A stretch of DNA of 64,000 nucleotides from Proteobacteria bacterium UBA1844 (lineage in GTDB: Bacteria; Pseudomonadota; Gammaproteobacteria; Steroidobacterales; Woeseiaceae), in contig DDIS01000215.1 of NCBI GenBank assembly GCA_002338615.1, forward strand, positions 17,760-81,759, written 5' to 3'. The first letter of the stretch is position 1, and each line of letters starts with the position of its first letter. Below the pieces are notes generated by a model, which worked only from the letters and a program-made list of their open reading frames with translations, made no database searches and had not been told where the DNA came from. A program made the position numbers and the translations under genes. Shown here piece after piece: positions 38,301 through 47,271 of the stretch.

Positions 38301-38475
38301 GTGGACCCAACTCGCGTCGGCGGTGGCCGGTGGGCTCGCGTTTGCGACGATTCTGACGCTGTTCCTGACGCCTAGCCTGCTGCTGATACAGGCAAACCTC
38401 TCCGAGCGCATGGCCGCGCGGCGGAGAAATTCGCGCCTCGACGCGCTTGGCCCCCCGGGTACGCGTCCTGCCTGA
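35320..38475 (+). CDS. RND efflux permease 1 (AcrB/HAE1-like)
   Basis: 1051 aa with 12 predicted spans and two large periplasmic loops. The proton-relay region differs from AcrB: TM4 reads VGMLVDGAIVV (about residue 400; one Asp followed by Gly instead of DD) and TM10 reads GIVVNNNIVFID (about 920; Asn instead of Lys). These variants occur in a known subclade of HAE-type pumps. Co-transcribed with adaptor 1; no outer-membrane channel gene is adjacent, so it must recruit a TolC from elsewhere. Confidence 0.93.
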   Translation: MHIIESAIARSRTVIVTLVVVLVAGLYAYLTIPKEAEPDIEIPNIYVSISYEGISPEDSERLLVRPVEQELRAIEGVKEMTSTAYEGGANVLLEFDAGVDTNIALQDVREKVAKAKAEIPREADEPTVNEVKMSRFDPMLVLNLGGNVSERALTSIAKGLKEDIEGLPGVLEVNLVGVREELMEVIVDPLAMESYGLDQAQIINFINMNNRLVAAGSLESSQGRFPVKVPGVVESPLDVLNMPIKAVGERIVHFKDIAEVRRTFKDATSYARLNGKPAVAMEIVQRSGANLIDTIDEIKNLVRQEQQYWPAEIEVVASRDKSKDVKDMLTELQNSVLIAVLLVFIVIIGILGIRTALLVGVAIPGSFLMGILVIGAFGITINMMVLFALIMAVGMLVDGAIVVTELADRRMAEGESPQHAYTRAAIRMAWPIIASTCTTLAAFIPLAFWPGISGEFMKYLPITLIAVLSASLVMALLFVPTLGSIFGRTGASNAEARRNLSAAEIGDLDSVTGLTGSYIQFLKKSLHRPWLNVAGVSALLIIIYVLFVNFGRGVEYFPEVEVNFGTVDIRARGDLSTDEKDQLVRQVEQRVLGMPELESVYAKTGSSGQNAEDQIGSLALNYVPWDQRRSANEILADIRSRTADLAGVLIETRKPDSGPPQGKPVNIEFASRNYAKLAPTVARVAAALDMHPAIINVEDNLPLPGIEWQLKVDRAEAARFGADVALVGSMVQLVTNGLKLGEYRPDDSDEEIDIRVRYPLESRSLEQIDELRIQTSSGLVPISTFVTREPAQKVSTIHRTDRHRTVVLQADVLPDYLPTDVVAELGALLPTLGLEPSVSYSFRGSTEDQQEDQAFLSRAMMIALAMMAIILVTQFNSIYQAGLVLTAVLFSTGGVLLGHLITGKPFGIIMSSIGVITLAGIVVNNNIVFIDSYNVLRERGAVAYEAVLRTCAIRLRPVLLTTVTTIVGLLPMVFGINIDLIDRHVTIGAPSSQWWTQLASAVAGGLAFATILTLFLTPSLLLIQANLSERMAARRRNSRLDALGPPGTRPA

Positions 38476-38643
38476 ATGCCGGCCGCATGCATCCAATCGC
38501 CCACTGGCCGCATCTAATAGCAAGATAACGCGCAGATGCCCGCGCTGACGCCGGACTCCCCGGGCGGTTTCAGGTCGCGCTGAACCTGACCATCCTGCCC
38601 GAGCCCGACCTGCAACGGCAATGCAACGCACGAATTGCGCGTA

Positions 38644-38683
38644 TTGCGTTATAGAGATCTAGTGTTATACTTAACTATAACAC
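38644..38683 (+). promoter_or_regulatory. Promoter with 22-bp palindromic operator for the second efflux unit
   Basis: TTGCGT (38644-38649) and TATACT (38666-38671) are spaced by 16 bp. A perfect palindrome GTGTTATA-N6-TATAACAC (38662-38683) covers the -10 box, as expected for a repressor site of the TetR or similar type. The palindrome differs from the one before padR, so the two RND units are probably under different regulators; the second regulator is not in the window. The remainder of the gap 38476-38643 holds nothing recognised. Confidence 0.7.
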
Positions 38684-38705
38684 CATACTACTGGCCACCC
38701 TGACT

Positions 38706-39776
38706 ATGAAACAAACGATCACTGCCCTGTCCTTGCTTTTCCTCACGCTGTTCCTCTCGGGCTGCGGTGCTGGCGAAGCCAAACCGCTTGCCGCAGAAGG
38801 ACCTCGTGACAGCACGCCGGTGCCCGTAGAGGTCAGCTTTCCGGCACGCGCGGACATTGTTGCGAACTACGAGGCAACGGCAAATCTTGCCTCTGACGGA
38901 GACGCACCGGCTGTGTCCAAGGTGGCGGGCGAAGTCGTTGAGCTGCTGGTGGTTGAAGGCCAGCGCGTCAAACAAGGGCAAGTTCTTGCGCGGCTCGACG
39001 GTGAACGCCTGCGCCTCGCCATGCTGGTTGCCAAAGCAAATCTCGAGAAGGCCCGCGGCGAGTATCGGCGTTATATCGATTTGCATGAGCGAGGCCTGGT
39101 CAGCAAGTCGATGTTCGAGGGCCTGAAGTACGATCTGGATGAATTGAATGCCGCTTATGAACTTGAAAAGCTCAATTATGAGTACTCGAATATTCGTGCG
39201 CCGATTGCGGGTTATGTTGCCAGCCGGAACATCATGCTGGGCCAGAACCTGGACGTAAACCAGGAAGCATTCCGTATTACTGAAACCCGCGACCTCGTCG
39301 CCTATCTGCAGATACCGCAAACAGAGCTCGCAAAATTTGCGACCGGGCAGCGTGCAAGCCTGACTGTCGATTCGATTCCAGGCTCACACTTTGTTGCACA
39401 CATTATTCGCATCAGCCCGACGATAGACACGCGCAATGGAACCTTCCGTGCGACGGCATCAATCGATAACAGCGACGGCGCATTGGCGCCCGGTATGTTT
39501 GCACGATTTGATGTGGCCTACGAGAAACACGCTGACGCACTGACGATCCCCGTCGAGGCACTGATAGAAGAAGACGAACTTAGTTCAGTCTATATCGTCA
39601 AGGATGGCCAGGTGGAGCGGCGTACGATCGAAACCGGCATTCACTCCAATGGGCGAGTCGAGGTACTGGCGGGCATGCTCGAGGATGAGCAGGTTGTCAT
39701 TATCGGCCAGGCTGCTCTGAAAGACGGCAGCAAGGTATTGGCCAGGCTGGAAAACCCGTCGCGTTCCGCGGGCTGA
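38706..39776 (+). CDS. RND efflux adaptor lipoprotein 2
   Basis: 356 aa. Lipoprotein signal with lipobox LSGC near residue 20. Barrel-sandwich half-motifs (GEVVELLVVEGQRVKQGQVL and the later ANIRAPIAGYV-like segment YSNIRAPIAGYVASR), a short hairpin and beta-barrel domain. First of four co-oriented genes: adaptor 2, adaptor 3, permease 2 and permease 3. Confidence 0.92.
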   Translation: MKQTITALSLLFLTLFLSGCGAGEAKPLAAEGPRDSTPVPVEVSFPARADIVANYEATANLASDGDAPAVSKVAGEVVELLVVEGQRVKQGQVLARLDGERLRLAMLVAKANLEKARGEYRRYIDLHERGLVSKSMFEGLKYDLDELNAAYELEKLNYEYSNIRAPIAGYVASRNIMLGQNLDVNQEAFRITETRDLVAYLQIPQTELAKFATGQRASLTVDSIPGSHFVAHIIRISPTIDTRNGTFRATASIDNSDGALAPGMFARFDVAYEKHADALTIPVEALIEEDELSSVYIVKDGQVERRTIETGIHSNGRVEVLAGMLEDEQVVIIGQAALKDGSKVLARLENPSRSAG

Positions 39777-39846
39777 CCCAAATACAGCGAACGTCCATCA
39801 AGGAATCGCGGACGGCAAGCGGTTTGGTGGCAACTGGGAGCAATCG

Positions 39847-40992
39847 ATGAACTTGGAAAAACTGGGGCCTTTGGTGTTGGCCCTGCTGGTGGTGCTGACG
39901 GCCTGCGAGAAGGGGGGATCCTCGCAGGACGGCGATGACAGCGACGATGACAATGAAGCACCCCCGGTTCCGGTTGAAATCAGCAAACCCGCGCGCGGCG
40001 ATGTCTATGCGATTTACAAAGGAACCGCACCCATCGAAGCGTATGCGGATGCCGAGGTGGTTACCAAGGTTGGCGGTGAAGTCAGGGAAATTCTGGTCGA
40101 AGAAGGCGATGAGGTCCAGCAGGGCCAGGTGCTGGCCCGGCTGGATGGTGATCGTCTGCGGCTCGAATTGAACGAATCCGATGCGCGGCTGAACAAGCTG
40201 CAAAACGACTACCAGCGCAACGTTGAGTTGAGCGAAAAAGGCCTGATCAGTGCCGGGGACTTCGAAAAAATCAAGTACGAAATGCAAGCTTTGCAGGCCA
40301 AACACAATCTTGCCAGCCTCGAACTTGACTACACACAAATACGAGCCCCTATTGCAGGCGTTGTATCTGCACGCTACACGAAGCTCGGTACCAGCCTCGC
40401 TGCAGGGGAGCCCGTGTTCCGTATCACCAGCCTGGACCCTCTCGTAACCTACCTGTTTATCCCGGAGCGTGAATTCAGCAATGTCAAAGTGGGACAGAAA
40501 GTCAGTCTTGATATCGATGCGCTGGACGCTGCGCCGGTGGTGGCAAAGGTCACACGTGTCAGTCCGGTCGTGGATCCGGGTACTGGCACTTTCAAAGTTA
40601 CCGTCGAACTCCACGACCCTGAGCGCAATATCAAACCGGGTATGTTTGCACGTGCCGGCATTGTCTACGACAGGCACGAAAACGCATTGAAAGTACCGCG
40701 AAGTGCAATCGTCGAATACGCGGGCGACTCCGCGATATTTGTTGTTGACGATGGCGTGGCACAACGCAAGGTCGTCACTGTCGGCCTATCCGGTGATGGC
40801 ATGGTGGAAATACTGTCAGGCCTTCTGGACGATGAGGATATTGTCACAGTGGGACAGGTCGGGCTGAAGCCGGGAGCCCCGGTCACGGTCATCGGTGCGA
40901 ATCAGATTCGCAATACAAACGAGGCGGCCGAAGCGGTCGCGGACCAAGGACCTGCAGGTAACGAGGACAACGGCCATGCGGCGACTGATTGA
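39847..40992 (+). CDS. RND efflux adaptor lipoprotein 3
   Basis: 381 aa. Lipobox LTAC (residues about 17-20), then an acidic linker of Asp/Glu/Gly (about 25-40). The half-motifs GEVREILVEEGDEVQQGQVLA and YTQIRAPIAGVVSARY are present. It is clearly a paralogue of adaptor 2, so two lipid-anchored adaptors serve the permease pair that follows. Its 3' end overlaps the permease 2 start by 17 bp. Confidence 0.92.
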   Translation: MNLEKLGPLVLALLVVLTACEKGGSSQDGDDSDDDNEAPPVPVEISKPARGDVYAIYKGTAPIEAYADAEVVTKVGGEVREILVEEGDEVQQGQVLARLDGDRLRLELNESDARLNKLQNDYQRNVELSEKGLISAGDFEKIKYEMQALQAKHNLASLELDYTQIRAPIAGVVSARYTKLGTSLAAGEPVFRITSLDPLVTYLFIPEREFSNVKVGQKVSLDIDALDAAPVVAKVTRVSPVVDPGTGTFKVTVELHDPERNIKPGMFARAGIVYDRHENALKVPRSAIVEYAGDSAIFVVDDGVAQRKVVTVGLSGDGMVEILSGLLDDEDIVTVGQVGLKPGAPVTVIGANQIRNTNEAAEAVADQGPAGNEDNGHAATD

Positions 40993-43900
40993 AATCGCGA
41001 CAGGGCGCCCCGTCACGATCGTAATGTTCACGGTCGCGATCGGCCTGTTCGGCATGGTGTCGCTGTCCCGGCTCAATCTGAATCTGTTGCCGGACCTCTC
41101 GTATCCCACACTAACCATTCGCACGGAACTCGCGGGTGCCGCACCTGTGGAAGTGGAAAACCTCTTGACCAAGCCAATTGAGGAAGCGGTCGGGGTCATT
41201 CGCAATGTGCGGCTGGTTCGCTCTGTATCGCGCTCCACGCAATCGGATGTCACGCTGGAATTTTTATGGGGCACGGACATGGACGTCGCGGGCGTGGAGG
41301 TTCGCGAGAAACTCGACATCCTGTTTTTGCCGCTCGAAGCATCCCGGCCGTTGTTGTTGCGCTTCGATCCTTCCTCGGAACCCATCATGCGCCTCGGGCT
41401 GCGCTTTGACAGCGCGCTTGCTGGCAACAAACAAGCGGCGGAAGCAGAGCTCAAATCACTGCGGCGGCTTGCCGAAGACCGCATCAAGACCGACCTCGAA
41501 GCGGAGGAAGGCACAGCCGCAGTCAAGGTCAGCGGCGGCCTGGAAGACGAAATCCAGATCCAGGTTGATCAGGAAAAATTGTCGCAGCTCGGCATCAGCA
41601 TTGAACAGATCGCCGCGCGAATTCGTGCGGAAAACGTCAATCTCTCGGGCGGCCGTCTCGAGGAGGGCAGCCAGCGCTTCCTCGTCCGGACGCTGAACGA
41701 GTTCCAGTCAGTTGACGAATTTCGCGATGCGATCATTGCCTATGTTGAAAATCGCCCCGTGTACCTGCGCGACGTGGCAACAGTGGAACAAGGCTACAAG
41801 GAACGTGAAGCAATCACCCGTGTCGATGGCCGGGAAGCTGTCGAACTTGCGGTCTACAAGGAAGGGGATGCCAACACCGTACAGGTGGCGCACCGCCTCG
41901 AACAACGCCTCGCGCGGATCCGTGAAACCCTGCCAGAGCGCATTGAACTGGAAAAAATTTACGACCAGTCCCGCTTCATTTCAGCCGCCGTGGATGATGT
42001 CCGGAATGCGGCGATACTTGGCGGCATTATCGCGATTATCGTCCTGTACGGTTTCCTGCAGAATGCGCGAGCCACAACGATAGTCAGCATTGCGATTCCC
42101 GTTTCCGTAATTGGTACGTTTCTACTGATGTACCTGAACGACGTGTCGTTGAACATCATGTCACTCGGTGGCATAGCGCTTGCGGTTGGCATGCTCGTCG
42201 ACAATTCCATTGTCGTGCTGGAAAATATCGTGCGAAAACGGGAACAGGGCGAGGACCTGGTGTCGTCTGCTAGAAATGGTACTGCAGAGGTTGCATCCGC
42301 CGTGTTTGCCTCAACGCTGACCACGATCGCCGTATTTTTTCCGATGGTCTTCATCTCCGGAATCGCGGGACAATTGTTTCGTGACCAGGCGCTGACCGTT
42401 ACCTTTGCTCTGATTTTTTCCCTCGTCGTGGCGCTGACCCTGATCCCGATGCTCGCTGCGCTCGGAACGGAAAATCGATACGCAAACGATGACGGCACCT
42501 CGGCGCCCGGCCGGGTGACGCGCGGCGTTGCATGGCTGGTGCGCTTGTTCGGGTTGCTGTTTGCCGCGATACGTTGGTTGTTCTGGGCACTGCTCTGGTT
42601 GCCAGGCAAGCTGTTCCTGCATCTCTACAGCTTCATGGCCGCTGTTTACCCGCGGTTGCTACGCGCAGCGCTACGCCGCCGGGCGGTCGTCCTGATGTCG
42701 GCGACGGTCATATTCGTAGCCACGATGGCGCTGATCCCGCGGCTCGGAACCGAGTTGATCCCGCAATTGTCGCAAGGTGAATTCAACGTTGACCTCCGGC
42801 TTGCGCCCGGTACGCCACTAACGGCGACCGACCGCGCGCTCCAGGTCGCCCAATCCGCAACCGCAAATCTCGACATAGTCAGGCGGACATTCTCGGTCGC
42901 TGGTACGGGCAACCGACTCGACGCGAACCCGGTGGATGCCGGCGACAACAGCGGTACGCTGAACATCAGTTTACAGGAAGGCGCTGGTCGGGCTGAGGAA
43001 GAAGCGACGATGAATGCACTGCGTGACACGCTGAGCCGCGTGCCCGGCCTGCAGTACGAATTCTCACGTCCGTCGCTCATCGCATTCTCGAGTCCACTGC
43101 AGATTGAAATCTCGGGCTACGATATGGACGACCTGGCTAACGTCAGCCGTACGCTCATGCAATCCATGTCTGCATCAGATCGATTCACCGACCTGAAAAC
43201 GACCGTCGAACGTGGCAACCCCGAGATACAGATTGTGTTCGACCAGGAACGCGCCGCGAAGCTCGGGCTGGCTGTACGCGACATCGCTGACCGCGTGGTT
43301 GCGAACGTGCGCGGCGAGGTTGCGACACGTTACACCTGGCACGACAAGAAGATTGATGTCCTGGTTCGCAGCGTTGACACACGTGAATCAAGCATTGACG
43401 AAATTCGTCGCCTGATCATCAATCCAAACGCAGCGCGGCCCGTTACTCTGGATGCAGTTGCAACGATCAGCGTATCCAGCGGCCCCGCCGAAATACGGCG
43501 TGTTGCGCAACAACGGGTCGTCAATATTACCGCGACGCCGCGCTTTGGTGACCTCGGCAGCGCCGCGGAAGAAGCCAGCTTGCTGGTCCAGCAAACGCCG
43601 ATGCCGCCCGGTATTACCGCGAGCGTGTCCGGTCAGAGCGAGGAAATGCAGGAATCCTTCCGTTCGATGCAGTTTGCGCTGGCGTTGGCGATCTTCCTGG
43701 TGTACCTCGTCATGGCGTCGCAATTTGAGTCGCTGATCCATCCGTTTGTCATTCTTTTTACGATTCCGCTGGCGCTGGTTGGCGCGGTACTCGCCTTGTA
43801 CGTCACCGGCACGACCATCAATATTGTTGCTCTGATCGGCGTGATCATGCTCGCGGGTATCGTGGTCAACAACGCCATTGTCCTCGTCGACCTGATCAAT

Positions 43901-44194
43901 CAGCTGAGGGCGCAGGGTAGCGCGCGGGAGGAAGCCATTTTAGAAGCTGGCGCTGCACGCCTGCGACCGATCCTTATGACATCGTTGACGACGGCACTGG
44001 GCTTGCTGCCCATGGCGCTTGGACTCGGCGAAGGTTCCGAGGTGCGTGCTCCGATGGCGATCACCGTCATCGGCGGACTGTTGGTATCAACACTGCTAAC
44101 GCTTATTGTCATACCGGTCGTGTATTCGCTGCTGGACCGCAAGCACTGGCGGGAAGTGGCCAGTGAACCGGTGGCTTCGGGCAGCGCCGCATGA
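40976..44194 (+). CDS. RND efflux permease 2
   Basis: 1072 aa from the ATG at 40976, which aligns with the family N-terminus (MRRLIEIATGRPVTIVMF); the frame is open upstream inside adaptor 3. TM4 reads VGMLVDNSIVVLEN and TM10 GIVVNNAIVLVD, so again one Asp and no Lys. Between TM6 and TM7 there is an unusual aromatic/leucine-rich segment (about 515-560, GLLFAAIRWLFWALLWLPG) that may lie in the membrane plane. Stop overlaps the permease 3 start (ATGA). Confidence 0.93.
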   Translation: MRRLIEIATGRPVTIVMFTVAIGLFGMVSLSRLNLNLLPDLSYPTLTIRTELAGAAPVEVENLLTKPIEEAVGVIRNVRLVRSVSRSTQSDVTLEFLWGTDMDVAGVEVREKLDILFLPLEASRPLLLRFDPSSEPIMRLGLRFDSALAGNKQAAEAELKSLRRLAEDRIKTDLEAEEGTAAVKVSGGLEDEIQIQVDQEKLSQLGISIEQIAARIRAENVNLSGGRLEEGSQRFLVRTLNEFQSVDEFRDAIIAYVENRPVYLRDVATVEQGYKEREAITRVDGREAVELAVYKEGDANTVQVAHRLEQRLARIRETLPERIELEKIYDQSRFISAAVDDVRNAAILGGIIAIIVLYGFLQNARATTIVSIAIPVSVIGTFLLMYLNDVSLNIMSLGGIALAVGMLVDNSIVVLENIVRKREQGEDLVSSARNGTAEVASAVFASTLTTIAVFFPMVFISGIAGQLFRDQALTVTFALIFSLVVALTLIPMLAALGTENRYANDDGTSAPGRVTRGVAWLVRLFGLLFAAIRWLFWALLWLPGKLFLHLYSFMAAVYPRLLRAALRRRAVVLMSATVIFVATMALIPRLGTELIPQLSQGEFNVDLRLAPGTPLTATDRALQVAQSATANLDIVRRTFSVAGTGNRLDANPVDAGDNSGTLNISLQEGAGRAEEEATMNALRDTLSRVPGLQYEFSRPSLIAFSSPLQIEISGYDMDDLANVSRTLMQSMSASDRFTDLKTTVERGNPEIQIVFDQERAAKLGLAVRDIADRVVANVRGEVATRYTWHDKKIDVLVRSVDTRESSIDEIRRLIINPNAARPVTLDAVATISVSSGPAEIRRVAQQRVVNITATPRFGDLGSAAEEASLLVQQTPMPPGITASVSGQSEEMQESFRSMQFALALAIFLVYLVMASQFESLIHPFVILFTIPLALVGAVLALYVTGTTINIVALIGVIMLAGIVVNNAIVLVDLINQLRAQGSAREEAILEAGAARLRPILMTSLTTALGLLPMALGLGEGSEVRAPMAITVIGGLLVSTLLTLIVIPVVYSLLDRKHWREVASEPVASGSAA

Positions 44195-47100
44195 ATCACA
44201 CAAGATTGGCGCTGGCTCGACCGGTAACGACGGTGGTCGTGTTCGTCGCGCTGGCGCTGGTCGGGTTAATAGCCGCCCGCCTGTTGCCACTCGAAAAATT
44301 TCCGGACATTGAATTTCCCGGGATTTTTGTCCAGATTCCCTATGACGGTTCAACACCTGAAGAAGTCGAGCGACTGATAACGCGCCCTGTCGAGGAGGCA
44401 CTGGCGACCCTGTCGGGGATCGAGCGTATGACGTCCAGCTCGACCGAAAGCGAGGCGCAGATTTTCCTGGAATTCGACTGGGAACAGAAAATGGCGGCGA
44501 AAGGTATTGAAGCGCGGTCCAAGGTGGACGGTATTCGACACCAGCTGCCGGACGACGTCCGCCGCGTACTTGTATTCACAGGGTCTCTTGGCGACCAGCC
44601 GGTACTCCAGCTAAGGCTCTCGAGTGATCGTGATCTCGCCAACAGCTACGACATGCTCGACAGAATACTGAAACGCCGTATCGAACGCCTGGAAGGGGTT
44701 AGCCAGGTTGACCTTAGCGGCGTCGATCCTCGTGAAATACGTATTCTGTTGCGCGCTGACGATCTGGCCGCGTACGGCGTTGAGATCGGCACTTTGCGCG
44801 ATCTTTTGCTCCGCAGCAATTTCTCGGTCAGCGCAGGCCGGCTGACTGACAACGACCAACGATTCAGCATTCGCCCCCGAGGCGAGTTCCGCTCCGTGGA
44901 GGATATAAAAGAGCTGGTCATCAACGCACAAGGCTTGCGACTCAGCGATGTGGCCGATGTACGCTTACGCACGCCGGAGCGTGACTATGGCCGTCACCTG
45001 GACCGTACCTATGCCATCGGTCTTTCGGTCAACAAAATGACCGGCGCAAACCTCGTTGATGTCACAGACCGTGTTATTGCTGAAGTTGAAAAAATTGCCA
45101 AGCTTCCGGAAATGCAGGGCATCAATATTTTTCCGATGGACAATCAGGGGGAAGCGGTTCGAGATTCACTCTCCGATTTGTTGAATGCGGGACTTGTTGG
45201 CGGCCTGCTTGCGATTGTTGTCCTGTACCTGTTCCTGCGCCAGGTAAGCACAACACTGATCGTCATTGCGTCTATTCCTTTTTCCTTGCTGATAACGCTC
45301 GGAGCTCTGTATTTTGCCGGCCTGTCGTTGAATATTTTGACCATGATGGGCCTGATGCTTGCTGTCGGGATGCTCGTCGACAACGCGGTTGTTGTCACCG
45401 AAAGCGTATTCAGGCATCGCGCGGAAAAACCGGATCAGCCGTTCGCCGCAACCTTGAAAGGCGTCGATGACGTAGGGCTCGCGGTCATTGCCGGGACTGC
45501 AACGACCGTTATCGTGTTTGCGCCGATTATCTTTGGTGTGAAAACAGACACCATGGTGTTTCTGACGCATGTGGCAATTACGATCATCGTTGCGTTGCTG
45601 GCATCGCTCCTGATTGCGCAAACCCTGGTGCCAATGCTCGCCGCGCGGGTCGCGATTCCGCCCCAAGCGAAATCCGGCGCACTGATGGAACGACTTACCA
45701 GGCGCTACACACGGAGCCTGGCCTGGGAATTATCGCATCCATGGTGGACTGCACTCGGCATCTTCCTGATTTGTGCCATCGGCATCCTGCCAATCGCCGC
45801 CAAGCTCGTAAAATTCGACATGTTCCCTCAGGATGTCGGGCGCCGCCTGTATATGCCGTACTACGTCGAGGGCAAGCATTCGCTCGAAACCGTCGAGGCT
45901 GCGGTCAATACGATTGAAGACTATTTGTATGCACATCAGGAGGAATTCAATATTCGCTCAGTCTACAGCTACTACGCTCTTGACGAGGCGCAGTCCGTAA
46001 TCCTGTTGACCGAGGGCGACGACGCAAGCCTCTCAACCCGGGAGGTCACGGAAAAGATTCTTGCCGACCTGCCCAAGATCGCAATCGGCAAGCCAAGCTT
46101 CGAATTTGACCAGCAAGGCGGAGTCGAAGGCTTTTCGGTTCAGATCAGCGGCGACTCGACTGTACTCCTGAATGAACTGGGCCTCGACGTTGTCCGTGTC
46201 CTGTCCTCTGTGCCCGGACTGAAGGACGTTCGCAGCGATGCTGAAAACGGGGAACGCGAAGTACGCGTGCTCATCGATCGTGAGCGTGCTGCAGGCGTGG
46301 GACTTTCGGCGGCTGATATTGCAGGGGCCGTGAGCACCGCCATGCGCGGCGACAAGCTGCGCGAGTTTCGCGGTGAATCCGGCGAGGTTGCGATGCGCCT
46401 CGCGTTCCGCGACAACGATCGCCAGTCGGTCGAACAGCTGGCCGACCTGCCGCTCTATACCGCCGACGGGCGACGTATCACACTGGGTAGCGTAGCGTCA
46501 CTGGAATTGGGTCGGGCCCCTGCGACGATTCGCCGCACGGATCGGCAAACATCGGTCATCCTGTCGGGGACGCTTGATGATGGCATTGACCTCGACGATA
46601 TCCGGCCCAGAATCGAAAGCATGATGTCGCAGCTCGACCTGCCGCCCGGATACGGCTGGTCATTCGGGCGCGGATTCGAGCGACAGGATGAAACTGAATC
46701 CATGATGGTGATTAACCTGGTACTTGGCGTCGCCTGCATATTTCTCGTTATGGCGGCACTGTTCGAGTCACTGTTGCTGCCGTTTTCAATCATCCTCGGC
46801 TCGATCGTATTCTCTATCCTCGGCGTGTTTCTTTTCTTCGCGGCGACCGGCACGACATTTTCGTTCATGGCGATGATCGGCATCATGATCCTGATCGGTG
46901 TGGTCGTTAATAACGGCATCGTGCTGGTCGATCACGTCAACAACCTGCGACTCGCTGGCATGGCGCGCAATCAGGCTATCGAGACTGCCGGGCGCGACCG
47001 GCTGCGACCGATCCTGATGACCGTGGCCACAACCATAGTCGGCCTGATTCCACTCGCTCTCGGTACGACGCAGGTCGGTGGCGATGGCCCGCCGTACTAC

Positions 47101-47271
47101 CCTATGGCTCGCGCGATTATTGGCGGCCTCGCTTTTTCCACCGTAGTGTCCTTGCTTGTGGTGCCCGCCTTGTACGTGTACTTCGACAATCTTGCGGCCT
47201 GGGGCCGCAAAGTGATGCGTACCGCGCGGCTCACACGATCGGAGACTCGCACCGGGCCGAACGTCGCCTGA
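44191..47271 (+). CDS. RND efflux permease 3
   Basis: 1026 aa, ATGA-coupled to permease 2. TM4 reads VGMLVDNAVVVTES and TM10 GVVVNNGIVLVD. Tight coupling of two different permeases recalls MdtB-MdtC, which form a mixed trimer; the same is possible here, with two adaptors. The 3' end overlaps by 41 bp the convergent gene on the other strand. Confidence 0.92.
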   Translation: MNHTRLALARPVTTVVVFVALALVGLIAARLLPLEKFPDIEFPGIFVQIPYDGSTPEEVERLITRPVEEALATLSGIERMTSSSTESEAQIFLEFDWEQKMAAKGIEARSKVDGIRHQLPDDVRRVLVFTGSLGDQPVLQLRLSSDRDLANSYDMLDRILKRRIERLEGVSQVDLSGVDPREIRILLRADDLAAYGVEIGTLRDLLLRSNFSVSAGRLTDNDQRFSIRPRGEFRSVEDIKELVINAQGLRLSDVADVRLRTPERDYGRHLDRTYAIGLSVNKMTGANLVDVTDRVIAEVEKIAKLPEMQGINIFPMDNQGEAVRDSLSDLLNAGLVGGLLAIVVLYLFLRQVSTTLIVIASIPFSLLITLGALYFAGLSLNILTMMGLMLAVGMLVDNAVVVTESVFRHRAEKPDQPFAATLKGVDDVGLAVIAGTATTVIVFAPIIFGVKTDTMVFLTHVAITIIVALLASLLIAQTLVPMLAARVAIPPQAKSGALMERLTRRYTRSLAWELSHPWWTALGIFLICAIGILPIAAKLVKFDMFPQDVGRRLYMPYYVEGKHSLETVEAAVNTIEDYLYAHQEEFNIRSVYSYYALDEAQSVILLTEGDDASLSTREVTEKILADLPKIAIGKPSFEFDQQGGVEGFSVQISGDSTVLLNELGLDVVRVLSSVPGLKDVRSDAENGEREVRVLIDRERAAGVGLSAADIAGAVSTAMRGDKLREFRGESGEVAMRLAFRDNDRQSVEQLADLPLYTADGRRITLGSVASLELGRAPATIRRTDRQTSVILSGTLDDGIDLDDIRPRIESMMSQLDLPPGYGWSFGRGFERQDETESMMVINLVLGVACIFLVMAALFESLLLPFSIILGSIVFSILGVFLFFAATGTTFSFMAMIGIMILIGVVVNNGIVLVDHVNNLRLAGMARNQAIETAGRDRLRPILMTVATTIVGLIPLALGTTQVGGDGPPYYPMARAIIGGLAFSTVVSLLVVPALYVYFDNLAAWGRKVMRTARLTRSETRTGPNVA

